A stretch of DNA of 64,000 bases from Anopheles merus (Eukaryota > Arthropoda > Insecta > Diptera > Culicidae), in NCBI RefSeq assembly GCF_017562075.2, contig NC_054084.1, positions 37,573,499 to 37,637,498 of the forward strand, read 5' to 3'. The position numbers were made by a program, and so were the translations under genes. Shown piece by piece: positions 51,397-62,925 of the stretch; the stretch's first letter is position 1; each line of letters opens with the position of its first letter. The notes under the pieces are model-generated. The model did not search any database and was not told the DNA's origin. It saw only the letters and a list, made by a program, of their open reading frames with translations.

Positions 51397-51662
51397 ATGA
51401 GACGACCTGGTCTACATACACTTTGATTATATACTCCATCACCTGATCTCTTTAAAGAACCTTGGGATAAATGTAAACATCGCCTTATTTTTTCATTTTT
51501 TCGAGCAGGTACTCGAATCTAATTCTAACTTTGAGGCTAGAATAATCTAGACTGAAAAGGCTAGTTTTATGTGTGGTTTTGTATGGAATGTTTACAAGAT
51601 CTCAGCCTCCAACAGTCAAACTCCATACAAAAATGCTAACTAGAATCGTGAAGGGCCCCAGT
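51397..51662 (-). repeat. dispersed repeat, copy 2 (unnamed family)
   Basis: This is the reverse-orientation counterpart of 15196-15453. On the + strand it reads GACGACCTGGTCTACATACA at the left and CCATACAAAAATGC then GGGCCCCAGTA at the right. Compared with copy 1 it lacks a few bases after AAACTAGCC and has about ten extra bases near its ACTGGGG end. It lies only 330 bp downstream of the pogo-like MITE, in the same AT-rich island. Confidence 0.85.
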
Positions 51663-54600
51663 ATCAGAAATAGAGTGAACGATCCTTAGTCAACAAAACG
51701 CTCTATCCGTTCTTTTATTTTGTACTTGGCTCTCCGCAGAAAACCAGTGCAGAATGCCTGCGCTTAGAGTGTTAAGCAGCTACTTTATGCCATGGTTCCG
51801 GGATTATTTTTCTTTACGTATTATTTTCAAGCAAGCGTCATCGATGAAAGTAATAACAACATTTGTTTTGTTTATGTACATGTGTATACTGTTAAATTCT
51901 TAATATTCATGAATTATACAAAATGTCACACAATTTACTTTACAATCACTATCAGTTTACTCAATATTACTTCTTCAATGATTATTACCTGCATCATATT
52001 TCACTTGTTCACCGCAAAAAAAGATATCCCAGTCGATGATTTGCGTTTAAGGCATTATTTTGAATCACAATTTATTACACATTTTCTCCCACATTTATAA
52101 CCTTCACTGCTAGTTCAACACACAGTTGTCATATGCACCCAAAAAACACGTGCACGTTGGATTTCATCAATCTAGGCACAGATCCTTTTCACAACTTCAC
52201 TCAACAAATTGCAACACTCACAGCCAACATCGCGCATTGCTGTTGAGTCACATGCCGAAAGATGGAGGCCCCGGGTATGACCGTCACCCGCAAAACAATG
52301 TGCGTGGATATTGCGTACTTTATGTACTCGATCGGGCTGTATCGGTGGGACGTTTGCTGCATACAGCGGAATTTTAAACAACGCCAACACCGTTTCCCGC
52401 AAATTCGCAGGTCGAGGAAGATAGCGCTGTGTCGATGCGGTGTGTTTGCTTAAGTCAACACTAAAATCATTACCATCAACAATGGTGGTGACCTGGATGG
52501 CGGGAGGTGGAAACGGTGTCGGCGGCATGTTAATAGCTCGCGGAAAACTGATGCCGATCAAATTCAAGCCAAACGCGCCCGGTTGTGCCCGGTTGCGTAT
52601 GGGTCAGTACTTCGGGGTAAACAAACGCTCCGACTTCCCACGAGAAGGGAGAGGGCTGCGGGAGCGGGGAAAAGGGAAGGCAGAGTTGCAAAGGGATCCG
52701 TGCCGAATGTAGCATAAAATCGGGCGATGCTCGGAAAACCGCTGAACGTATATTTCCCGTCGGTTTGCCAACTGCCACAATAGGAAACGCAGGGTGCGAA
52801 GGCAAGAGCACACAATGCAAGCACTGATTGAGACACAAATTCGTTCATAATTTTAAACCAACAGACTTCCGCCACACCGCCAACGGGTCCAGGGGCTGGG
52901 GGCTTGGATGTTATGGGTTGCGTGTGCGAAACGCTGTTTACTTTGGTTTTGCTCTTAAACACGCCGGACGATCAACGCATCAACGCGGGGAGGAAATCGT
53001 TTGCTGGTGACCGTCCTGGTGGCTTTTGAGGTATTTATGAAGCTGGCGCTTAACGTGCCGCTGCAGCATCCAACGCGCTCCTGGTTAGCTGTCGGTCCGG
53101 ACTCCTTCGATACGTGTGCCATGGAAATGTGTTGCCCTGCGCATGGGGAATCGCACATGCTGTGCAATACTACCGTGCACTAAGAAGGTGCAAAGTCTGT
53201 CACTCTGGTGTGCAATTGTTCATGCTGGCCATTGAAATGACCGTTTTGGTCCGGTATCATAATTCGTGTTAATTTGGAAATTCATCGCCAAGCGCGTACG
53301 AGATCGACACGCAGTTAACCCTTGGTGCATTTGAGCTCGCATTTGGTTAAATATTTATTATTATATTAAATATTTGAAAAAAAATATCAGTACTTTTCTA
53401 TGTTATTCTTATTATACTTTATGTTAAAGCTGAATGATTTCTAAGACCAAATATTTCCATATTTTCATACTAAAAAGGACAAGTACCAGAAACGATCCCT
53501 TTCCGCTTATGCTCTTACCTACAACACAACCCAGCAGGCGACAGACCATAGCACCCTTGGTTCGATTTAGTGCAGCCTCTTCAGCATAATGTTTATGGTT
53601 TTGTTTCGGACGTTTACGATTATTATATCCATTGCTTTCTCCGGCTTAATAGAGATATGAATAACTGATGATCCTCCCGATGGCCATTGTAGATGTAGTG
53701 CAAATATAATGCACTCTCTCAGCATCGTCCCACCCACCAGTATCGACCCAGAATACGCCCTTCGCATCAGAGTCCTTGTACCGTCCCCGACCCCTCTGAA
53801 CCCTGCGGAGTGGGGAAAATGGTACCACCGTGTCGGCTCGTGCTCGTGAGGCTCGAAATGGTTTCCATTATCCCATTAAGTCTTGAAATGTTGCATTCGC
53901 ACCAAAGCGAAAATGTTTCTGCTTCGATTTTCGCCCGGGCATTAATGGCTTCGCACCGTTCACTAAACCGCACCGAGCCTGATCGAGGAAGAAGAATAGC
54001 GCTGTCAGTCGGTCGGTCGGTCGGTTGCTGCCATGCAGTGTGGAGAGGTTGCCAACACACCAGACGCAAGCGGCAGCTCGGATGGGTCGCGCGCGGCTAG
54101 CTGGTATGGGGACTATTTACTCATCCAGGAAATCCTATTAAAATCTTTAACCAGCAGCATCCATGCGACCGATGGCCTGGTGAAAATTGCGGTACCAGTG
54201 CGCGGCCGGAGCGCTATCTACGGACGGCAGGGGTGAGTTAGGGCGACCTCGGGCCAGCTAACGGTCACGTAAAGCGCATTAAGAACGGTTTAAAGCAGAC
54301 CGAGCTACTTTCCATTGATTAACGGCTGAGGTGTGGTCGAATGGTGATGGAATTGGATGTGACTGTGCATGCGATTTCTGAACCGTCTCATTAAACGTTG
54401 CTTAACAGTGGGCAATTGAATGAAGAGCCGCTGTGTGAGGACTGTGCTGCAAGGAAGAGGATATTGAATAAAATTTTGAAATGTAGTGCTGTGGAATGTT
54501 TGCAGTGCGAAGACGATCCAAAGAGCGGATGTAGCGTTCCGCTCACTTTGAGCTATTGTTGCAAAACTTGTTTTTTTTCTGCTATTTCTCTTCGTGCATT

Positions 54601-55166
54601 TTATTACCGATCATTTTGAATACAAAGTACATATCAGTCGAATCCGGACACCTGACTAAATAAAAGATTTGCAAGCTCATAGACTTTTCTACAAACTATT
54701 AGATCATCAAACGTCATTAACCCTAATCTTTATAAAGTTAAAGTTCAATCCTAATAAAGTTTTATCCTATCTTTATTCTATGCATTATAGAAACATGAAA
54801 TAAAATGCATAGAAAAGTTAAGAAAATTCATTTTAATTCTTTTCGTAATATTCTCAACGATTTATCTTGTATCCCATTCTTCGTTACCACTTTTTTTTTT
54901 TTGAAGAAACAGGCAATGCTGGTGTTTTGGCTTCAATTACATACAAAATTAAGAGTGTCTGGAATCGACTAAAACAGGATTGTTCCTTTACTTTTTATAT
55001 CAAATGTTCATGTTTGACTCTTCAAACGATGACAACCAACAATGTTTGGTAGGTATCTCATGTAAAATTTGATAACCAAATAAAGGGCTACATTATTCAT
55101 TCAAATCACTATGAACGCGTGTGTGTCACGACGGAAGCCCATAAGACGAGATTTACAGGGTTTTTT
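51663..55166 (+). other. intron interior, no gene recognised
   Basis: AT-rich to about 52110, moderate GC to 53300, an AT-rich patch to 53500, moderate GC to 54600, then AT-rich. It holds a (GTCG)4 run at 54008-54025 and the Cys-rich open frame listed at 54398-54619. Other open frames, such as the 131- and 132-codon minus frames at 52172-52567 and 52564-52962, have no recognisable domains. Confidence 0.5.
54398..54619 (+). CDS. Cys-rich open frame without an ATG, doubtful exon or relic
   Basis: About 73 codons, open to a TGA at 54617-54619, with ten cysteines: LCEDC, then KCSAVECLQCEDDPKSGC, then YCCKTC. A weak AG acceptor ends at 54407. The CxxC-plus-acidic-Cys pattern loosely recalls insect Cys-rich extracellular domains (DUF753 or Ly6-like), but the spacing is incomplete and the end is hydrophobic. 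There is no ATG and no convincing donor. It could be part of an exon, a relic or chance. Confidence 0.15.
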   Translation: MLNSGQLNEEPLCEDCAARKRILNKILKCSAVECLQCEDDPKSGCSVPLTLSYCCKTCFFSAISLRAFYYRSF

Positions 55167-55638
55167 ATTTGATTCCACAAGCGGAGCAACGTTGAACTCA
55201 ATTGTTATATTTAACAGAACAAGCCCATCAGTTGTTTTCAAAACGTCCACATCCTTAAGGCAAACTTCGCACTTGATATCACAAGCGCGGTACACAATAT
55301 CACAATTCCAGTGTTGCGGATTCAAGCAAGTGTTCAGCTACATGTATTTAAATGGATTCAAATCAATTGGTAGCTTGAAAAATTGGTTGTATACAAGTAT
55401 TAGAGATAAAACCGACAATACTTTTTCTCGTAAATTCACAATTTACGAACGACGAACACTTCACTTAACTTTGTAGTTACGATTTTGAGGTATGAGCATT
55501 ACTTTCAAAACGTTTAAAGGTAGTGGTTAAATGATTGCTTCAAGACGCAAACCCCTTTGTGATATTGTACACCGCACTTGTGATATCAAGTTAAATCAAG
55601 TTAAAGTGTTAAATGATGCTACGCTTGTGAAATCAAGT
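55167..55638. repeat. inverted-repeat element with four copies of a CTTGATWTCACAAGCG-type motif
   Basis: The outer pair is ATTTGATTCCACAAGCGGAG at 55167-55186 and the reverse complement of ACTTGATTTCACAAGCGTAG at 55619-55638. The inner pair is 35 bp: 55271-55305 (ACTTGATATCACAAGCGCGG and onward) and the reverse complement at 55557-55591, differing at about three positions. The nested arrangement suggests a MITE with subterminal repeats, or a rearranged one. The ends and target-site duplication are not clear. An open frame of 121 codons (55111-55476) crosses it but resembles no transposase. Confidence 0.7.
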
Positions 55639-57467
55639 AAACAGCTTTGTACAAAAAATATGCAAGAGTAAAAAGTATTTAACCTTAACAGTTGACCTAG
55701 TTATAACGGACTGCGTCATAAGCTGACAAAGGGTATCTTTTCTTAAATAAAGCTAAAGATTATTTTATTTAGTTATTAATACTTATTAAAACCGATAATC
55801 AATTTCGGTTGTTATCTAACATATTTTCCACGTTGTAGTTAATGTATTTTATAGTTTATTATGGTATGTTTTGCCTTTTGTGAATAGCTAACTAACAATA
55901 TTTACCAAATAAACAGTAAATTGTTCATATGAAAATATACGTACATATTTACTGTTCATTAAAAGATTGACAACATCAAGGAAATCATTTTTTTTAAGTT
56001 ATATTTAGTAGAATCTAAGATGAACATCCTATCTCTACCAAACTTCTACCTGTTTCAATTGTTTATCCAACTTGATTTGGAATGGCTAGTATTTAAGCCT
56101 TATTCAAATATTGTCTTGCAAGCTTGAATTCGTTGTTTTTAAATATTGTAACAAAGCCTTCTGACTGCTTTTTAAGACGCATAAATTCCAAATTCAAGCC
56201 TACCATCCTAACCGATACATTATTTGCCTTTAAAATCACGCTTTCATATAGCATAAGCTGCTATATTACAAATCTTATCAAAAAAGCCCAATGTCATTAC
56301 TCTTTTTCTATTTTTTGCTCTCTTCAAAGCATGAAACTGAACCGTCATACTTCAAATCTTTTACCCTTGTTCGAGTTGAAATCTGCTACCTTCTGCTTCA
56401 TATCCTGTTCCCATCTCTATCATTCGCTCTCCTCTCTCTCTCTCTATCTGTAGCTCTTGTGTAACTTTGAATGGTGTGTCTTGGTGACGAAAACATCTCC
56501 ACAAACAACAATTTCAGAGTGAAATTTCATTTTTTTCTCGGTGTGCTCATCCACTCCTCAGCCACTTCGCACCTCTGTGTCGTGCCAACCATCCAAGCGC
56601 CCACGCCTAATTTAACCATGGTGAGCGTGATTTTCGATCAACATCCGACCCGGAACATCGTTATTTCAATTTGTCCATTTACGTCGTTCATTAGCGAATC
56701 ATGTCACGTGTGTCATTCCGTGTGCCGGGGCAGAAAAAAAGGGAGGCACCCGCGCTGCTGACGATGTTACCGCCGCAACCGGGGCCACGCCGCCCGTTTG
56801 TCAGTGAAGTTAACATTTCCGTTTGCCTAATTTTTCTTCGCCCATTTTAGTGTTCATGCTCGTGGCATCCTGTTCTGGTTGCCTGCCGGTCTCATTACCG
56901 TACACCGTGACATGACGAAAAAGCTATGCCGAGGCTTGCGAAGGCCTTTCTTCGGGTCTCCTCTTTCACCACGCGCATTTCGTCTCAGCGCCGGTAGCAT
57001 TCGGTCCACGGGGTTCGGTTTGGTGAGGGACAGAAAGTAGAGCAGTTAATTTATTCGCTTTGTTGAAAGGCCGAAACACACTGCCTGGTCAAGGGCCAGT
57101 CAAGGACTCGCCATCAACCATTTGTGTCGTGTTGGAATGTAACGGAAGCTACAACCAGTGTGTGTATGTGTGTGTGTGATGGAAAACAACAGCTCCAGCA
57201 AACCCATCAGTTGCGAGTTCGAGAGGAATTCGATACTCATTTGTTGTGTACAGTGCCGAATGGACCGTCCGCGCCCAGCATTGCCAAAGTACACTTCGGA
57301 ATGCGATGCGATGGGAAACGTGCGACGCCCGCTTGCCTATTTCCGTCCCGTCCGCCCGCAGTAGCACGAGCGAAGGCACTGTCATTGAGCCAAGAGCCTA
57401 TTGTGACAGCCGGAAAAAAGGACAGCACCAGAGAAACTTCCTGGTAACAGTTGGCAAGCGAAGCGCA

Positions 57468-57500
57468 AGTAGTAGTAGTAGTAGCAGCAGCAGCAGCAGC
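57468..57500. repeat. compound (AGT)5(AGC)6 microsatellite
   Basis: Five AGT units run directly into six AGC units, giving a poly-Ser run in one + frame. A GT tract lies nearby at 57159-57178. Confidence 0.95.
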
Positions 57501-60500
57501 AGAAGGATATACGGCCATGTGTTCTACATTACTTTCCCAACATAACGCCCGGCAGTCGGTGGCCGTTGTCCGAGGGATTGAGAATGAATTTATTTGATCC
57601 TCCCGGTTTCGGCGCAAAGTTTACTGAAGGGAAATGACAAACTTTCTCAAACAGTTTATGCAATGAAAAATGTAGCACCCGTTAAAGCCGCTCGGTGGGA
57701 CATGACTTCATGTTCCTGTCTGCTTGCCCTCCTGCATAGCCAAGCTGGCCGGTGTGCGGTGTGCCTGTCCGCTAGATCCACCGAGAATAGCATACAAGTG
57801 ATTCCGGGAGGAGGAGACTACACCACAGCACACCCAACACAAGTCGCAGCGGGTCACCTAAGCGGCAAGGATCTGGTAGTTCTGGTGCGATTTCTTCGTT
57901 TCCGAAGCGAGCACTTTCTTTCGGGCGCAAAAGATCCAATTTTCTGTATAATAAATTCATTTAATTTATCCTTCCTTTCGCTACTTTCATACTGCCACCG
58001 TCACGCCCAGCGAAGATCACCCCCCATTCCCATGCGCATTCGCAGGGCTGGGCGGCTGTTTGCCGGTAGGATTTGGGCTAGCTTAAGTTGTTTCAGAACA
58101 ATTCGAGCCAACATTCCTCGCCGTCGTCTGCATTCTCCAGCGCACTCGCGCACCCGCCGTGCCACTCGGGACTCCTACAGCCTACAAATAGCTGGAAAAG
58201 GATAACAACAGTCACGGGGCGAAACCATTCCACAAGCCCGCTGCACCATTTGGGCCACTATGAAGCCGTTAAGATAACGAGGAGAGGAATAAAAGTAAAA
58301 ATTAAAGCCTCTCCCAGCTGCGATCGGCCTTACCAAGGTGGGGTGGATGGTCGGTCATGCTGGTCTGCAAATACGACGATTTGCTCAGGGCGGGCAGGAG
58401 CAGGCACATTCTAGCGATAGTGGTGATAGTGGTGAGTAGCAGGACCACGGCAACACTATGGATAGTGTTGCGGGAAGACCGTAGGAAACGTTTCCGCCCA
58501 TTTCCACCCATTTCCACCCGCCAAACTGTTATTACAGACTCTAGCAGGTGCGGCCCGGGCGAATGTGTTGCCTCGAAGGTGTGAAGTAGAATAATATTGA
58601 AGGGAAAAAAGTGTACATGATTGTTCGTACAGGCACACGGTACCATTCGAGGCTGATGGTTGACCGTTCCAATCGAGGTGCTCGAGTGTGGAGCATGGTG
58701 TTGGGTGTACGGTTTGCCTTGTTTTGGGGATGTGACGCTCTTTAATTTGACCCTGTTAAAAGGTGAAGCAGTTTTGTTTACCTTCGCACAGGAAGTGCGA
58801 CTGTTTGAGTGTGTTTTCTTTTTAACGAGAAGCCTCCTTCAAGCGGACACGAAAGTGCACGAAAAAAATACGTGCGCCCGCAGAGCCCGTAGCTTGATGG
58901 TCTTCAGGGAACGATCGTACTATTTCTAAATTGGGTTACGGAATGCAGTTATAATATACCCAAAGCTCTATTCTCTTGGGGAAGATTCCTTCCTACCATA
59001 CACGGTTTTCTGGAATTGAATAGCAGTTGTTTTCAATGTTTTCCTACAGGTTTTTATCCATCGGTAGAGCATAGAGACCTCTCTGTTTTATAGATTGAAA
59101 AGACTTATTTAGCTAAGAAAAAGCCACCCTCACAATGAAAGAATACATAAAATGAAAGCAAATTAAGTTGTTAACTCAGTTGAGCTTCTTTGCACCCATC
59201 CCAACTACAGCAACGTCGATTGATAATCCGCCCAATAAGAAACGGGAATTAATTACAACCACTTTAAATTGGATTCAAATGGCAGATCTTGATTAAATTA
59301 AACATTTGTTAATTGGCCACAGGCAAAACCGCAGGAAAATTTTAGCTTCCCCAGCTTCTCGTTGCCCTCTCTCGTTCTTCCCCTTCTCGCCTAACCAACT
59401 CGCTCGTACACAGCCCCATTTACAAGCAACTGCTGCTCTGATCTTCCCTACAGCCAGATAAAAAGTCGTCTCCCGAGACCGATCCCAAATCATGGGCACA
59501 AATTAGAGGGGCCATGTTAAAATACTTTCCCTCCCTCCAACTCGCTTATCGGTGTGCTTGGCTCGGCAAGTGTGAGAATTAAAAGTCACCCCATTTGGCG
59601 AAAGGTTTCATCGGTTCGGTGAAATGTTGCTGTTGTTATTCGTGCACGGGCGGAAGGTACAATTAGGCCAAGCGTAGCGCTTGTCGCTCAGTTTGCCTTC
59701 ACCAAAGTCGGTCGGGGGCATGCTCGTGCCCTTTTCCCCTACATGGAGACACCCACACATTAATCCTTCCGAAATCAATTTAACGAATTGGACATATCAA
59801 GAAACGAACACAACGACTCGCCCGCTCGCTGGGTGAATGTCAATTCACACGACTGCATGGGCCTGTTTGGTCTATTCGTATTCTTCGTCCTCCGCGGAAG
59901 CAGAGCGGAAAGCATCAAAGCCGATGGGAAATTATGTTTTGGGTTTCGTAATCCTTTTACTTTCTCAATTTAGAGCAAATTTATAGATTCAATCTTCTTG
60001 CCCCTCATCGGAACCTGCCAAAACGATACCGGGTGGTGCTTTCCGATGCGTTCGTCTCTCCAACTTCGGTGCGGTATAGGTTGTAGCGTACGAAAAGCTC
60101 TCCCCCATTGATCGTAGATTACAGTTCGCAACTCAACGATTGCACGGGGGCGAGGTAATCCGAGAAGCGGCTTAAGACACAGTCCGGAAACGGGGCAAAG
60201 TAATGTGGTTCATGATTTTATCTACGGTTAAAGCTCGTGCACTGGTTTGGTGGCCGGTTCAGTGAATCAATTATGGTAATGAATTGATTTTTCGCCACTC
60301 ACTTGGTTGCGGAGGGTTTTAGAATCGGCTTCAGCAACCAGGCTTGCATGGTGACAGAAATGTGAAGGCATATGACGTCCTGCTGTAGCGCTTGTTTAAC
60401 ACATGAATGCAATATAAGAGCGTTTGATTACTTCATCGCCTCCGAATTCCGATGCGGCCTGTATCGAAGAATTCAAACTAATTGCGTTGGGAGGTAAGCT

Positions 60501-61139
60501 CAGGCAAAGTTATCGTTAGCAAACATCCGAATGTGTTCCGATATAAACGAATTAAAGGCTAGTGGTCCGACGGGAGAGATTGAATAAAGGAGTCGGATGG
60601 GTTTTTTTTCTTTTTTTGGGGAGCCAGTTTTAGTAACTTTGCTTCAAGCTGGCTGTGTGCTGGCGCTAGACGTTGTTGAATAGAGCCTGTGCCTGTCGAG
60701 GTATTTCCGAGAACAAACCCAACCTCGATTGCACCGGTCTCCGGTACCGGGTTTGAACATTGTGGACTGGAATCCAATTGAAAGCCCTCGGCCCTACCCT
60801 ACTGCATTGCCAGTTTTGTGCGGGCGCACGCGGCCCGTATACCAGTGTGGTACGGAGAATGGCTGGCTTCATTGATGGGCACTGCGAAAGGGAGTGTTCC
60901 ACTTAATTTGTGATGTATTTATGTGTTTTCCCTTTGCAGCACTGTTATTAGGCTTTATTTAGTGCCATTCTCCAGGAGCACCAAACATCCTGTATGTGTG
61001 TAGGTATATGTGTGAGCCTACTCTGGTCGATTCAATGGATGGGGAAAGAGAATTGGACTTCTGGTTCCTCTCGAGCGAACTGCAGCAACTGAATGGTACA
61101 AACCGCCCGGATTCGTGCCACACGTACTGTACTTGCATG

Positions 61140-61155
61140 CACACACACACACACA
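61140..61155. repeat. (CA)8 microsatellite
   Basis: Short CA run following TGCATG. Confidence 0.9.
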
Positions 61156-62414
61156 ATCACGAATGGATGTGTGTTTGGTACATAAAAACAAACCAAACGC
61201 CACCACTGGAAGGGCGGCATAACGGTAGCCAGAAATCGGAACTTTGTCTTGAGATGAACTTTGTCGTGTGAAAATTTCGGTCACCCCTGTCAGATGCTAC
61301 CCGGGTGCCTGTGTGCGTTTCTGAAAAGCAGGGATCAGCCCGGCTAGGTTGAGATAATAATTTCAAATGATTCCACACCGCCTTGCCCGATTGTGGGAGA
61401 GTTCGGAGGGAGCAGGACGAGCGACGTAAGATAAGAACTTTTCACCAAACCCATCAAATTATTTGACTTTTCGGTTGTTGGGCTAACGATCATGCTTCAA
61501 ACCGTTGAGAGCCGTTGTGGTGGGTCGGGTGCTGCTAGCGCTGAGGAAGATAAACACATGGCACAGTGCTAACGAACGTCGTTTGTATTGCGCACGGTTA
61601 AAGTATTGGCTTGTATCTAACAATTTATAATTTGTTTTGAATCAATTTAGCAAATTGGTTGTAGTAGCGAAGGAGTCTAAACTGTGATCCGAAAGCCTAA
61701 TTTTCGTGTCGTGTGGTTTAAACATGAAATAATATTTTGACGATATAATTGATCTTTTTTCATGCTACTCTAAAAGGTTTGGACAATTGTAGCGAGATCA
61801 AAATAACGTAATAACAAACAGATTTCAAAGGCTATAACAGGAAACACACAAACTCTGTAAAATCGAACACCCGCATATATGCCTGCAGACGTATTTTAGC
61901 GTAATTGAAATGTTTTCCCGCCCCGGGGAAGTCTAATATTCTGTTTAACTTTTACACGGTGTTCTCCCGACGGACGCGTGGTGAGCTCTAATAAATTATA
62001 TTTCCGGTACTATCGTGCATAATGGCTTAAGGTTGCGAATGAACAAGTACGTTCGAGTTTGCGGTACAGTGAAATCAACACACTCCCCCCGAGCAAGAAA
62101 TAGGTCCTGTTCGGTGAATAACTTGGAATGTACGCAATGGGGGAATAAAATTATCCAAATTGAAACATTACCAACGCGTAGGAGACCTAATGTAATCTAC
62201 ATATTCACCACGAACACTCCATACTGTCCATATAAATCCATCAACGAGCGTAGTTTGAATAGAAAGAAAGAAAGAGGGATAAATTGAGTGATTAGGAAAG
62301 TTTTTTTCTTAACAGAGCTTTAATGATAGTAGTAACACATTAGTGGCACAAAAACAAGCTTTTGTGAATTTTCTTTGAAAATAAAGAAAAATAAAGAAAA
62401 AAATTATTCAACTA

Positions 62415-62780
62415 CAGTAGAACGTCGATTATCCGGGGACGGATTAACCAGCGGACGGCTAAACCGTGCGCTTGAATTTGACAGTTGGTCTATCGTGGCG
62501 AACATTTTCTGAGATGATCGGGTTATCAAAAACATTTGTTGTGCAGCTATCTAGTGTCTAGTGATATTTTTAACTTCATTGATAAAAGATAATTGTTAAA
62601 TCTATTTTAGTGATTCAAAAAATATTTTATTAGTGATTAGTCGATTGGTGAATTCTTACTATAACCCGTGAATTTTATAATGTTTATATGAATTTGACAT
62701 TTGTTGGACCATTATCCATGGGAATCGATTAACCGGCATTCGCCCGGTCCCTAGCTGCCCGGATAATTGACGTTCTACTA
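62415..62780. mobile_element. 366 bp pogo/Tigger-like MITE
   Basis: The left end reads CAGTAGAACGTCGATTATCC, the characteristic pogo/Tigger terminus. The right end reverse-complemented reads TAGTAGAACGTCAATTATCC, with the first base mutated. TA flanks both sides (62413-62414 and 62781-62782). Subterminal GGATTAACC (62451) and CGATTAACCGG (62727) repeat the end theme. No transposase frame is present, so it is non-autonomous. Confidence 0.9.
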
Positions 62781-62831
62781 TACATTTTGTCAGTTCAAGT
62801 GGAGCAGTCCTCATTTTGGACGACGTAATCC

Positions 62832-62925
62832 GGCGGTCCCGTGGTACAGTCATTAATTCGAACTACTCAATAACATACCCGTCATGGGTTCAAGCCTGAA
62901 ATGGACCATATTTATACTTGGGTAT
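62832..62925 (+). mobile_element. SINE200 fragment (5' tRNA-related head)
   Basis: GGCGGTCCCGTGGTACAGTC and AACATACCCGTCATGGG begin the copy. An intact B box GGGTTCAAGCC lies at 62886-62896, followed by TGAAATGGACCAT. Similarity to the family fades at about 62910-62925, and the body with CAGGCCTTGAC and the A-rich tail is missing. It keeps a better B box than the fuller copy at 36632 and lies 50 bp from the pogo-like MITE. Confidence 0.8.

Larger units (their letters stand above)
55639..62414 (+). other. intron interior, no gene recognised
   Basis: AT-rich to about 56450 and again at 58930-59300 and 61600-62400, moderate GC between. A CT-rich stretch lies at 56428-56450. The 203-codon + frame at 57594-58205 is the longest open frame of the window, but it has no recognisable domain and no splice support. 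No repeats recognised apart from microsatellites. Confidence 0.5.

Noticed and set aside
57594..58205. 203-codon + strand open frame, the longest in the window
   Set aside because: No recognisable domain, no splice sites or promoter, and several overlapping frames are also open in this moderate-GC DNA.
60927..60965. Acceptor-like TTTTCCCTTTGCAG, candidate second coding exon
   Set aside because: The phase-1 frame reads only seven codons before a TAG, so it cannot be the next coding exon.
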